Source: Acidobacteriota bacterium
GTDB lineage: Bacteria > Acidobacteriota > Terriglobia > Terriglobales > Acidobacteriaceae
Direction: 5' to 3'
Length of the DNA stretch: 6,520 nt
NCBI GenBank assembly: GCA_021805955.1
Contig: JAJZDO010000165.1
Location: forward strand, 1-6,520
In this document: piece after piece, positions 1 through 6,241 of the stretch
Layout of the letters: the number at the start of each line of letters is the position of its first letter
How positions within the stretch are numbered: position 1 is the stretch's first letter
The notes under the pieces: model-generated
What the model was told of the DNA's origin: nothing
The model's input: only the letters and a program-made list of their open reading frames with translations
Databases searched by the model: none
Program-made: the position numbers and the translations under genes

Positions 1-1
1 G

Positions 2-36
2 GGCAGAGGTCTCAAGGACAGAGGACGCGGGTTCGA
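2..36 (+). repeat. Short degenerate copies of a tRNA-Asp 3' region
   Basis: Two short stretches repeat parts of the tRNA-Asp fragment at 130-174. Bases 2-11 (ggcagaggtc) equal bases 137-146. Bases 19-36 match 139-156 at 17 of 18 positions, including the T-arm core gcgggttcga, at an offset of exactly 120 bp. Neither copy continues into a pairable acceptor stem, so neither can be a functional tRNA. Repeated pieces of a tRNA 3' end beside one another are what successive insertions or deletions at a tRNA attachment site can leave; that reading is inference. The window edge may hide more of the first copy. Confidence 0.45.
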
Positions 37-129
37 TAAGGGTCCAATAAGCGTTGCCAAGGGTGTCTCAGGGCGCTCAAACGGGCCATTCGTGCCCCTG
101 ATTTCTATAAGTTACGCGTGGTAGGTTTG

Positions 130-174
130 CTGTCACGGCAGAGGTCGCGGGTTCGAGCTCCGTCGTCCCCGCCA
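130..174 (+). pseudogene. 3' half of tRNA-Asp(GTC), likely attachment-site scar
   Basis: From base 130 the sequence follows a bacterial tRNA-Asp. It has anticodon loop ctGTCac (130-136), 3' anticodon strand 137-141, variable loop aggtc (142-146), T-stem 147-151 pairing with 159-163 (two G-U pairs) around loop ttcgagc, acceptor 3' strand cgtcccc (164-170), discriminator G171 and encoded CCA (172-174). The 5' half is missing: bases 125-129 do not pair with 137-141, and no ggggacg acceptor strand lies at the expected 99-105. Loss of identity exactly at the anticodon loop fits integration by a tyrosine recombinase, many of which use the anticodon-loop to 3'-end segment of a tRNA as attB. With the tRNA reading rightward, the inserted element would lie to the left of this copy. 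No integrase is in the window. Confidence 0.6.
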
Positions 175-407
175 TACGAAGCGAATCCCTTAGCTTCTTA
201 TGGGACCAAAAGAACCAATCCGCAATCTATTCCACAATTCTCCATTGAAACTTTGAAGTTGCAATGCCGTCGCATTCGAGGATGCGCCTTGCGTGGACGG
301 GGCGCTTGTCTATTTGATATCGGCGTGCCGCGTTTCGCGTCGCCCAGGCTTCGGTTGGAACGGGCCACGCTTGTCGAATAAGATCTGCTGTAAGGCGTCG
401 ATCTCGA
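175..407. other. Non-coding stretch between tRNA scar and fucose operon
   Basis: I see no credible gene here. Open frames crossing it have no recognisable domain, no good ribosome binding site, and run into the tRNA fragment or the following gene. The segment should hold the promoter of the operon that begins at 408, but no strong sigma-70 pair or operator dyad stands out. Confidence 0.5.
355..384 (+). promoter_or_regulatory. Weak candidate promoter for the fucose operon
   Basis: TTGGAA (355-360) and TAAGAT (379-384) are separated by 18 bp and each matches the sigma-70 consensus at four of six positions. Transcription would begin near 391, leaving a leader of under 20 nt before the ATG at 408. 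A match of this quality is common by chance, so this is only a candidate. Confidence 0.18.
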
Positions 408-1430
408 ATGAAGCACACCCCAGCTCCCATCGATCCCACGACAGTCCCAAAGCGCACCTTGACGGGTGGTACTCAGATTCCGGCGATTGGCCTGGGGACG
501 TTTGGATCCGATCATGTGAGCGGCGAAACGGTGGCTGCCGCGGTTCTGCAGGCGGCGAAGTTCGGCTATCGCCACTTCGATTGTGCGGCGGTCTACGGCA
601 ATGAGTCACAGATTGGCGAGGCTCTCGTCTCAATCTGGAAGACCGGAGCACCGCGTGAGCAGTTCTGGATAACATCCAAACTTTGGAACGACAAGCACGC
701 TGCGAAAGATGTGATACCTGCGTGCAAGCAGTCGCTCCACGACCTGAAACTGGACTATCTTGATCTTTATCTGGTGCACTGGCCCTTCCCGAACTCCCAT
801 CCGCCGGGGTGCGAGATCGATTCGCGCAGTCCAGATGCGCGTCCATATATCCACGCAGAGTTTATGGAGACATGGGGTGAGATGGAGAAGCTCGCAGAGC
901 AGGGCTTGGTCCGCCACATCGGGACGTCCAACATGACGATTCCGAAGATGGAATTGCTGTTGCAGGACGCTCGCATTCGTCCGGCCTGCAATGAGATGGA
1001 GCTGCATCCTCATTTTCAGCAGCCAGAGTTTCTTGCTTATCTGCTCGGAGAACAAATTCAGCCGATTGGTTTCTGCCCGCTAGGCTCTCCGGCGCGTCCC
1101 GAGCGTGATTGTTCGCCGTCGGACACGGTGCCTATGGAAGATCCGATAATCTGCGCCATTGCGAAGGAACACGGGGTACACCCGGCCGCGATCTGTTTGA
1201 AGTGGGCGGTGCAGCGCGGGGAAGTTGTGATTCCGTTTTCCGTGAACCCGCACAACTACTGGGCGAACCTGCGGGCGGTGGTGGAAGATCCGCTGACGCA
1301 AGAGGAAATGGAACGCATCGCTGCTGCCGATCGCCACTGCCGATTGATCAAGGGCGATGTTTTTCTCTGGAAACAAAATCAATCCTGGCGCGACCTCTGG
1401 GACGAAACTGGAACCATCACCCCCGCATGA
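408..1430 (+). CDS. Aldo/keto reductase, possibly acting on fucose or a product of it
   Basis: A 340-residue cytosolic (alpha/beta)8-barrel oxidoreductase of the aldo/keto reductase superfamily. The catalytic tetrad is complete: D58 and Y63 (FDCAAVYGNESQIGEAL), K91 (ITSKLWND) and H124 (YLVHWPF). Other family blocks are GLGTFG near residue 28, VRHIGTSN and the NEMELHPHFQQ strand. The usual IPKS loop that grips the NADPH 2'-phosphate reads IPFSVNPHNY here, so the lysine is lost and the following arginine position is also changed, which suggests NAD(H) use (inference). The length is normal. The start at 408 leaves about 15 residues before the barrel; the only upstream purine run is taagg (391-395), a weak and distant ribosome site. 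It is the first gene of a four-gene operon and its stop overlaps a possible ATG of the next gene. L-fucose (D-threo-aldose) dehydrogenases are known in this superfamily, but lactaldehyde reduction is equally possible. Confidence 0.9.
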   Translation: MKHTPAPIDPTTVPKRTLTGGTQIPAIGLGTFGSDHVSGETVAAAVLQAAKFGYRHFDCAAVYGNESQIGEALVSIWKTGAPREQFWITSKLWNDKHAAKDVIPACKQSLHDLKLDYLDLYLVHWPFPNSHPPGCEIDSRSPDARPYIHAEFMETWGEMEKLAEQGLVRHIGTSNMTIPKMELLLQDARIRPACNEMELHPHFQQPEFLAYLLGEQIQPIGFCPLGSPARPERDCSPSDTVPMEDPIICAIAKEHGVHPAAICLKWAVQRGEVVIPFSVNPHNYWANLRAVVEDPLTQEEMERIAAADRHCRLIKGDVFLWKQNQSWRDLWDETGTITPA

Positions 1431-1444
1431 AGGACACCGAAGCG

Positions 1445-2524
1445 ATGTCACAGAGAAACACAGAAGCGGAGATGCAGGGTGCTGTTCTTCCCGGCAATAG
1501 CACTGCTGAAATCCGTTCGTATCCGGTGCCCGAACCGGGCTGGGGACAGGTTTTGCTCCGCATGAAGTCGTCCACCATTTGCGGTTCGGACATTCGTGCC
1601 ATTTACCGCGAACACCTTGGGATCGGCCCGGAGGGCTACCAGGGAGTAATCGCCGGCCACGAGCCATGCGGTCAAATTGTCGATACAGGGCCAGGTTGCC
1701 GCCGGTTTGGGCCCGGGGACCGCGTGATTGTGTATCACATTTCGGGATGCGGTCTTTGTTATGACTGCCGGCGCGGATACATGATCTCCTGCACCAGCGA
1801 GCAGCACCGCCGCGCATACGGCTGGCAGCGGGACGGCGGAATGGCCGACTATCTACTAGCGGAGGAGAAAGATCTTGTCTCCCTGCCCGATGCACTTTCC
1901 TATACGGATGGTGCGCAGGTGGCGTGCGGCTTCGGCACGGCGTACGAGGGGCTGCAAAAGATTGGAGTGAGTGGAGACGACGCGGTGTTGATCACCGGCC
2001 TTGGCCCGGTTGGGTTGGCGGCGGCGGCGCTTTGCCGCAAACTGGGCGCAAACAGGATCTTTGGCATCGATGTTTTGCCGGGCAGGCTGCAGTTGGCGCG
2101 TGAGCTTGGACTGTGTGACGAAACCGTGCCAGGCGGGCCAGAAAACGTTTCCGATATTTTGACCCTTACGGCGGGACGAGGGGTAGAGCGCGCTGTCGAA
2201 TGCTCCGGACAGGCTGAGGCGCGCGTCACGGCGATTCGCGCCACCCGCCGCTGGGGCCGTATTGTTCTGCTCGGAGAGGGAGGAACGGTCCAGTTCCAGC
2301 CTTCTCCTGATCTGATGCATGATCAGAAAACGATCTACGGATCATGGGTCACTTCGATCTGGCGAATGGAAGAACTTGTCGAACGCCTCGTGCGCTGGCA
2401 GCTCTTTCCGTCAAGCCTGGTCACCCACCGGTTTCCGCTGGCTCGCGTTGATGAGGCCTATGCGCTGATGGCCTCCGGCCGCTGCGGTAAGGTCGCTGTT
2501 TGCTTTGATGAGGAGCTTCCTTAG
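1445..2524 (+). CDS. Zinc-dependent medium-chain alcohol dehydrogenase
   Basis: A 359-residue medium-chain dehydrogenase/reductase. The GroES-like N-terminal domain carries probable catalytic-zinc ligands C46 (TICGSD), H72 (GHE) and C161 (ACGFGTAYEG), plus a complete four-cysteine structural-zinc lobe C102, C105, C108 and C116. The Rossmann domain shows GLGPVG (185-190) with D209 at the end of the second beta strand, which favours NAD over NADP. The frame is open back to 1109, but that part overlaps the reductase gene and has no domain. I chose ATG 1445 because GAAGGA (1429-1434) lies 10 nt upstream. ATG 1427, in an ATGA overlap with the preceding stop, and ATG 1472, at the domain edge, are alternatives. 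It sits between the reductase and fucU in the operon, so a role in oxidising fucose or handling a downstream polyol, ketose or aldehyde is likely. The substrate cannot be read from sequence. Confidence 0.9.
   Translation: MSQRNTEAEMQGAVLPGNSTAEIRSYPVPEPGWGQVLLRMKSSTICGSDIRAIYREHLGIGPEGYQGVIAGHEPCGQIVDTGPGCRRFGPGDRVIVYHISGCGLCYDCRRGYMISCTSEQHRRAYGWQRDGGMADYLLAEEKDLVSLPDALSYTDGAQVACGFGTAYEGLQKIGVSGDDAVLITGLGPVGLAAAALCRKLGANRIFGIDVLPGRLQLARELGLCDETVPGGPENVSDILTLTAGRGVERAVECSGQAEARVTAIRATRRWGRIVLLGEGGTVQFQPSPDLMHDQKTIYGSWVTSIWRMEELVERLVRWQLFPSSLVTHRFPLARVDEAYALMASGRCGKVAVCFDEELP
2510..2515 (+). promoter_or_regulatory. Ribosome binding site of fucU
   Basis: GAGGAG lies 9 nt before the fucU ATG and inside the last codons of the dehydrogenase gene. 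The dehydrogenase stop TAG (2522-2524) directly abuts the ATG, so the two genes are probably translationally coupled. Confidence 0.6.
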
Positions 2525-2950
2525 ATGCTCAAAGGAATTTCGCCCATACTAAGTCCGGATATGCTCAAACTATTGTGCGAGATGGGTCATGGCGATGAAA
2601 TTGTCCTGGCCGATTCCAACTTCCCGGGAGTCAGCATCGCGAACCGCCTGGTGCGCACCGATGGCCTTTCCATCGCCACGCTCCTCGAAGCGATTCTGCC
2701 GCTGTTTCCGCTTGATAGCTATGCCCACCCCCTTGTCATGATGCAGGCGAGTGCTAAAGATCACCTCGACCCGGCAGTGGAAGCGGACTACATGCGCGCA
2801 GTGCACCGCCACGAACCCGATGCGGCTGCGCCGATCCGCATCGAGCGTAGTGCCTTTTATGAGCGCGCCCGCCGTGCCTTCGCGATCGTGATGACTGGCG
2901 AGCTACGGATTTATGGCAATCTGATTCTGAAGAAGGGTGTCATTACCTAA
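2525..2950 (+). CDS. fucU: L-fucose mutarotase FucU (RbsD/FucU family)
   Basis: A 141-residue protein matching the RbsD/FucU family over its whole length; E. coli FucU is 140 residues. It opens with MLKGISPILSPDMLKLL and the signature MGHGDEIVLAD, which holds the catalytic-type histidine H22 and D30. The middle block PLFPLDSYAHPLVMM is typical of FucU rather than RbsD, and the end has FYERARRAFAIV, Y130-G-N132 and LKKGVIT. FucU interconverts the alpha and beta anomers of L-fucose in the cytoplasm, supplying the anomer that the next enzyme uses. It follows the dehydrogenase with no intergenic gap and is 42 bp upstream of the fucosidase. Its presence is the strongest evidence that the operon is for L-fucose. 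No residue that I recognise as key is missing. Confidence 0.96.
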   Translation: MLKGISPILSPDMLKLLCEMGHGDEIVLADSNFPGVSIANRLVRTDGLSIATLLEAILPLFPLDSYAHPLVMMQASAKDHLDPAVEADYMRAVHRHEPDAAAPIRIERSAFYERARRAFAIVMTGELRIYGNLILKKGVIT

Positions 2951-2960
2951 CGTAGGTAAT
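2942..2960. repeat. Perfect 8-bp inverted repeat over the fucU stop codon
   Basis: Attaccta (2942-2949) and taggtaat (2953-2960) are exact reverse complements around a 3-nt centre, acg. The left arm contains most of the fucU stop codon TAA (2948-2950). The element ends 20 nt before the fucosidase ribosome site GAGGAG (2981-2986). It could be an operator or a small mRNA hairpin that adjusts expression of the last gene. It is AT-rich and has no T-run, so it is not a standard terminator. Confidence 0.4.
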
Positions 2961-2992
2961 CGCAGTCTGCAATCTGTCCAGAGGAGCGATTC

Positions 2993-4789
2993 ATGCACCG
3001 GAGAGACTTCTGCAAACTTCTTACGGCAGCCGCTGCTGCCTCGGCTTTTCCCGCATTGGCGCAGCCGGAGGCAGGGAAATCAGCGGCCTTTCGGAGGTTC
3101 GACACCTGGACGCAGGACTATGCACAGTTTTGTGCGACGCCCGCCAGCGACCGGGTCTTTTATGCGCTGAAAGATGGAAAGTTTATCCAGGAGAAGCTCG
3201 ACGAAGCGGCCTGGCAGCCGACTGGATGGGGAAACCCGCCTGGCCTGCCCATTCCCGGCGGTTCGTGGGACGGTGTTCCGATGGTTTCTCCCATCGCCGG
3301 ACTGAGCGGTGATGGACCGTACAAGCCGACCTGGGATTCTTTGCTGCAGTACGAGGCGCCAGAGTGGTATCGCGATGCAAAGTTTGGTATCTGGGCGCAC
3401 TGGGATCCGCAATGCGTCCCTGAAGATAACGACTGGTACGCCCGCAACATGTATATGCAGGGGTCGAAACAAAACATCTATCACCTGGAACACTATGGTC
3501 CCCCGTCGAGATTTGGGTACAAAGACCTTTGCGCGCAATGGACCTTGCTGAACTGGGAACCCGACGAACTGATTACTCTCTATAAAAATGCCGGAGCAAA
3601 ATTCTTCGTGGCGCTGGCCAATCACCACGATGGCTTCGACACCTGGAATTCGAAACATCATCAGTGGAACGCTTGCAACATTGGCCCGCATCGCGATGTT
3701 GTAGGCGACTGGGCCGCCGCTGCGCGCAAGCAGGGCTTACGCTTCGGCGTCACCGTGCATCAGGCGCGCAACTGGTGGTGGTTTCAAACATCGCACGGCG
3801 CGGACAAGACCGGGCCCATGGCCGGCATCCCATACGATGGTGACCTGACCGCGAAAGACGGAAAGGGGCAATGGTGGGAGGGGTTCGACCCGCAGCAGTT
3901 GTATGGGGCGAAACATCCGCACGATGCGCTGCCGGACATCTCTTACGTCAAGAACTTCTACGACCGCACCCGCGACTTGATCGACCAGCACGATCCCGAT
4001 CTCCTGTATTTCGACAACTCGCGGGTCCCGCTCGGCTGGGGAGGTATGAATATCGCCTCCTATTTCTATAACCACAATCTGCGCACTCATGGTGGCAGGA
4101 TGGAAGCGGTGCTGACCGGCAAGCAAATCCCGGACAATCTAGCCAAATCCCTTGTTGCCGACTATGAACGTGGCTTTACCGACAAGATTATGCCGTATCC
4201 CTGGCAGTCGGAGACCTGCATTGGAGACTGGCATTACAACCGCGCTCTGTTCGACGTTCCGGGGAGATACGGCGGTTATCTGCCGCCGCGCGATGTTATC
4301 CACTGGCTGATCGACACCGTAAGCAAAAACGGAACATTCATTCTCAATATTCCTGGCAAGCCGGATGGAACTATCGACAGGAAAGAGATCGCCGTGCTGA
4401 ATGGCATTACGGACTGGATGCGAGTGAATGGGGAGGCGATTTACGCGACCCGACCCTGGAAGATCTATGGGGAAGGCCCGAACACGGTGAAGAGCGGATC
4501 GTTTCAAGGCAACAGCATCAGCAAGCTTGGAGTGCAAGACATACGGTTCACGCAAAATAAAGCCAAAACGGCCGTCTATGCGATCGTTCTAGGTTCGCCG
4601 GAGAAAGAGGTTGCCATTCGCGCCCTGGGCACCTCGAGTCCGCAGTCGCCGCCAAAAGTGCTTAATGTGGAGATGCTCGGCTTGCAGCGTAAGCTCCAGT
4701 TTCGCCAAGGGAGCGCTGCGCTGCACGTCCAGCTTCCGGCCCATGATCTATCCGATTACGCAATAGCGCTAAAAATTTCTTTTGCGTAG
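2993..4789 (+). CDS. Tat-exported alpha-L-fucosidase, glycoside hydrolase family 29
   Basis: A 598-residue retaining exo-glycosidase that should release terminal alpha-L-fucose from glycans in the periplasm or outside the cell. The N-terminus HRRDFCK followed by a hydrophobic Ala-rich run and an ALA-Q cleavage site near residue 23 is a twin-arginine signal. The GH29 barrel begins near residue 120 (EWYRDAKFGIWAHWDP) and contains NHHDGFDTWNS (H211, H212). The nucleophile is probably D341 in LLYFDNS, the equivalent of the LWFD motif. SETCIGDWHYN and KNGTFILNIPGKPDGTI are further family blocks. The acid/base residue is not obvious, as is usual in this family. A C-terminal beta-rich part follows from about residue 500. 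GAGGAG lies 6 nt before the ATG. It ends the operon, downstream of fucU, linking fucose release to its metabolism. The linkage it cuts is not readable. Confidence 0.93.
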   Translation: MHRRDFCKLLTAAAAASAFPALAQPEAGKSAAFRRFDTWTQDYAQFCATPASDRVFYALKDGKFIQEKLDEAAWQPTGWGNPPGLPIPGGSWDGVPMVSPIAGLSGDGPYKPTWDSLLQYEAPEWYRDAKFGIWAHWDPQCVPEDNDWYARNMYMQGSKQNIYHLEHYGPPSRFGYKDLCAQWTLLNWEPDELITLYKNAGAKFFVALANHHDGFDTWNSKHHQWNACNIGPHRDVVGDWAAAARKQGLRFGVTVHQARNWWWFQTSHGADKTGPMAGIPYDGDLTAKDGKGQWWEGFDPQQLYGAKHPHDALPDISYVKNFYDRTRDLIDQHDPDLLYFDNSRVPLGWGGMNIASYFYNHNLRTHGGRMEAVLTGKQIPDNLAKSLVADYERGFTDKIMPYPWQSETCIGDWHYNRALFDVPGRYGGYLPPRDVIHWLIDTVSKNGTFILNIPGKPDGTIDRKEIAVLNGITDWMRVNGEAIYATRPWKIYGEGPNTVKSGSFQGNSISKLGVQDIRFTQNKAKTAVYAIVLGSPEKEVAIRALGTSSPQSPPKVLNVEMLGLQRKLQFRQGSAALHVQLPAHDLSDYAIALKISFA

Positions 4790-5097
4790 AAGTCCGGGCA
4801 ATGGCAGCGACGCCGTTGAGGAACTGTCTTGTATCGACCCCCAATTGTGGAGAGCAGGGCAGACTTTGTCGTCGGATCCCGTCTGCGTGGCCAAGCCCAA
4901 CCAGGCTCCATGCTGGGCGGTCAAATCTTCGCGGCCCGTCTGGTCGGCTGACTCATACGCCCGCTGCAGCGAATCCGTTACACGAACGTGGGAGCCTTCC
5001 GCGCGATTCGCCGTACCGCGCAGCACGAGCTTCGTATTCTGGAGATTCCCGTCGACCATCGCTGTCGCATCGCCGGCGTCAGTAAGTCCCTGCACCT
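4790..5097 (-). pseudogene. Gene-poor stretch with a possible decayed minus-strand gene end
   Basis: No intact gene is convincing here. On the minus strand a frame stays open from the merP stop into the end of the fucosidase gene (stop at 4769). It contains VDGNLQNTKLVLRGTANRAEGS (read from about 5056 down), then further down SDD, and in another frame GGRYK (about 4839-4828). This order resembles the C-terminal part of small beta-rich DUF1579/lipocalin-like proteins (..DG.L..G.MVL.G....DG.. then S.DDGK.W...F.G.Y), as if one or more small deletions had broken the frame. That family link is from memory and is weak. The frame has no good ribosome site of its own. No terminator hairpin with a T-run is visible for either converging operon. 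Confidence 0.27.
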
Positions 5098-5385
5098 CTA
5101 CTTCGCGCTCTTGACCACCTGAGACGGGAAGCCAACATTGGCTGTCGCCTTCACTAATGCGGCGTCGTTCGTCTTTGCATCGTCGAAGGTGACAACCACT
5201 TCCTTCTGAGGAAAATTGACGTCGATCTTGGAGACACCCTGGACCCTTTGCAACGCCTTTCTCACGGTGATGGGGCAGGCGGCACAGACCATCCCCGGCA
5301 CTTTCAGAGTGGTGGTGCTGGTGGCGGCCAACAGGGGAGTAGTAAGCAGCGCCATTGCGATTCCAGCGGTAAGAATTCGTTTCAT
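5098..5385 (-). CDS. merP: Periplasmic mercury-binding protein MerP
   Basis: A 95-residue heavy-metal-associated (HMA) domain protein. A Sec signal peptide (MKRILTAGIAMALLTTPLLA, cleavage near A20-A21) precedes the mature domain. The metal site GMVCAACPITV has the paired cysteines C34 and C37 that bind Hg(II); classical MerP has GMTCAAC. The rest follows MerP closely (VRKALQRVQGVSKIDVNF, then KEVVVTFDD). MerP takes up Hg(II) in the periplasm and passes it to MerT. AAGGAG sits 6 nt upstream of the ATG on the minus strand, which fixes the start. It lies 45 bp downstream of merT in the same transcript. In most mer operons merA or merC/F follows merP, but here it is followed by a gene-poor stretch and the converging fucosidase gene. 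Confidence 0.95.
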   Translation of the reverse strand: MKRILTAGIAMALLTTPLLAATSTTTLKVPGMVCAACPITVRKALQRVQGVSKIDVNFPQKEVVVTFDDAKTNDAALVKATANVGFPSQVVKSAK

Positions 5386-5402
5386 GGAAAGCTCCTTCTT
5401 GC

Positions 5403-5432
5403 ATTGCTTTTTAAGCAGTGGATTTGCAAATC
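5403..5432. repeat. Two small inverted repeats between merT and merP
   Basis: Gatttgcaaatc (5421-5432) is a perfect 12-bp palindrome that overlaps the first two bases of the merT stop codon as read on the minus strand. Beside it, attgctt (5403-5409) and aagcagt (5413-5419) can pair with one G-T pair around ttt. They may form mRNA hairpins that set the merT/merP ratio or protect an mRNA end. There is no GC-rich stem, so this is not a strong terminator. Confidence 0.3.
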
Positions 5433-6144
5433 AATAAAAAAGCCGGGCGACGTACGGGAATGCGAGCGCCACAATGACCAGGACCGAGACGATACCGAAG
5501 ATCAGTTTGTAGGCGCGACCTGTCTCCGGCAGCGCACAGACTTCTCCAGGAGCGCAGGCTTCCGGTTTGCGAAAGATGCGACGGCCAGCAAAGAACAGGG
5601 CAATCAGTGCGGCGCCGATGAACCACGGACGATACGGCTCAAGCCGGGCAAGGTTTCCGATCCAGGCTCCGCTGAAACCGAGGGCGACCAGGATCAGTGG
5701 CCCCAGGCAGCAGGTGGACGCCAGAACCGCCGCGATGCCGCCGACAGCCAGCACACCCGATTCCGTATTCTTCGCTTTGCCAGGCGTTGGGAGGGTCGAT
5801 GACGCCGTTGCGGACAGCCCATCTGCGAGCTTACCCTGTGCCTCTTGCACCGCCCGCCAGATGAGCTGCGCGGAGGGGGCGCCGGAGCGTTGGCCGTTCT
5901 CAGAGTAGGAGCGGCATCCCAGCCCGAAGTGCCGGACTGCGCGCGCTTCCGGCTCAACATCCACACCATTGATCCGCACCGTGGGCGAACCGATAAACTG
6001 CCACTTCTCCGCGTCCATCCCGTTCCGGATTTCCATTTCGGCGATCGTGTCGCGAATCCCGGCAGCGGAGATCACCTCTCGCACACGCTCGACGACCTGC
6101 TGATGGTTGGGACAGTCTGCGATATACAGCACTTCAATTTTCAT
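5431..6144 (-). CDS. merT: Thioredoxin-like domain fused to mercuric transporter MerT
   Basis: A 237-residue protein, about twice the usual MerT length (about 116). Residues 1 to about 103 form a small thioredoxin-like domain: MKIEVLYIADCP with a lone C11, then FIGSPTVRINGVDVEP containing the cis-proline-type SPT, and GLGCRSY with C77. After a linker rich in Ser, Thr and Pro (104-128), the rest is MerT. Helix 1 carries the vicinal pair C145-C146 (STCCLGPL), followed by GFSGAWIGNLARLEPYRP, helix 2, the cytoplasmic-loop cysteines C197 and C203 (CAPGEVC), and helix 3 ending FPYVARLFY. MerT moves Hg(II) from MerP across the inner membrane. The frame is open to an ATG at 6273, but I chose 6144 because AGGAG lies just upstream and homologous sequence starts at MKIEVLY. 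The gene is read from the MerR-type promoter at 6242-6273. Confidence 0.92.
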   Translation of the reverse strand: MKIEVLYIADCPNHQQVVERVREVISAAGIRDTIAEMEIRNGMDAEKWQFIGSPTVRINGVDVEPEARAVRHFGLGCRSYSENGQRSGAPSAQLIWRAVQEAQGKLADGLSATASSTLPTPGKAKNTESGVLAVGGIAAVLASTCCLGPLILVALGFSGAWIGNLARLEPYRPWFIGAALIALFFAGRRIFRKPEACAPGEVCALPETGRAYKLIFGIVSVLVIVALAFPYVARLFY

Positions 6145-6241
6145 TGCTTCTCCTGACGCCTGCGAGCGATATCCATCGACCACAGGAAGCGGGAGCCGGC
6201 TTTTCCCGCCTGGGACGATCTTTATTCTTCGTCCTGAAGCC
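6145..6241 (-). other. mer operon leader region
   Basis: This stretch separates the merTP promoter from the merT start, giving a leader of roughly 90 nt if transcription starts near 6235. It contains the inverted repeat gcggga (6189-6194) and tcccgc (6204-6209) around a 9-nt loop, a possible leader hairpin without a T-run. The merT ribosome site AGGAG lies at its downstream end. The merT frame runs open through it, but no domain is encoded. Confidence 0.4.

Noticed and set aside
99..174. Complete tRNA-Asp gene
   Set aside because: There is no acceptor 5' strand, and the anticodon stem fails to pair, so only the 3' half is present.
118..381. Plus-strand open frame of 87 codons
   Set aside because: Its start of translation reads through the tRNA-Asp fragment (the typical SRVRAPSSPP pattern of translated tRNA), and the rest has no domain or ribosome site.
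310..846. Minus-strand open frame of 178 codons
   Set aside because: It is a high-GC shadow opposite the aldo/keto reductase gene, with no recognisable domain.
1109..1444. N-terminal extension of the dehydrogenase frame
   Set aside because: It lies inside the aldo/keto reductase gene in another frame, has no domain, and later ATGs have better support.
1080..1895. Minus-strand open frame of 271 codons
   Set aside because: It is antisense to the reductase and dehydrogenase genes, Arg/Ser/Pro-rich, without a domain or ribosome site.
5248..5802. Plus-strand open frame of 184 codons opposite merP and merT
   Set aside because: It is a low-complexity, charged, domain-free translation antisense to two clear mer genes.
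6189..6209. Hairpin in the mer leader as a terminator
   Set aside because: The 6-bp stem has no T-run on either strand, so it is not a convincing intrinsic terminator.
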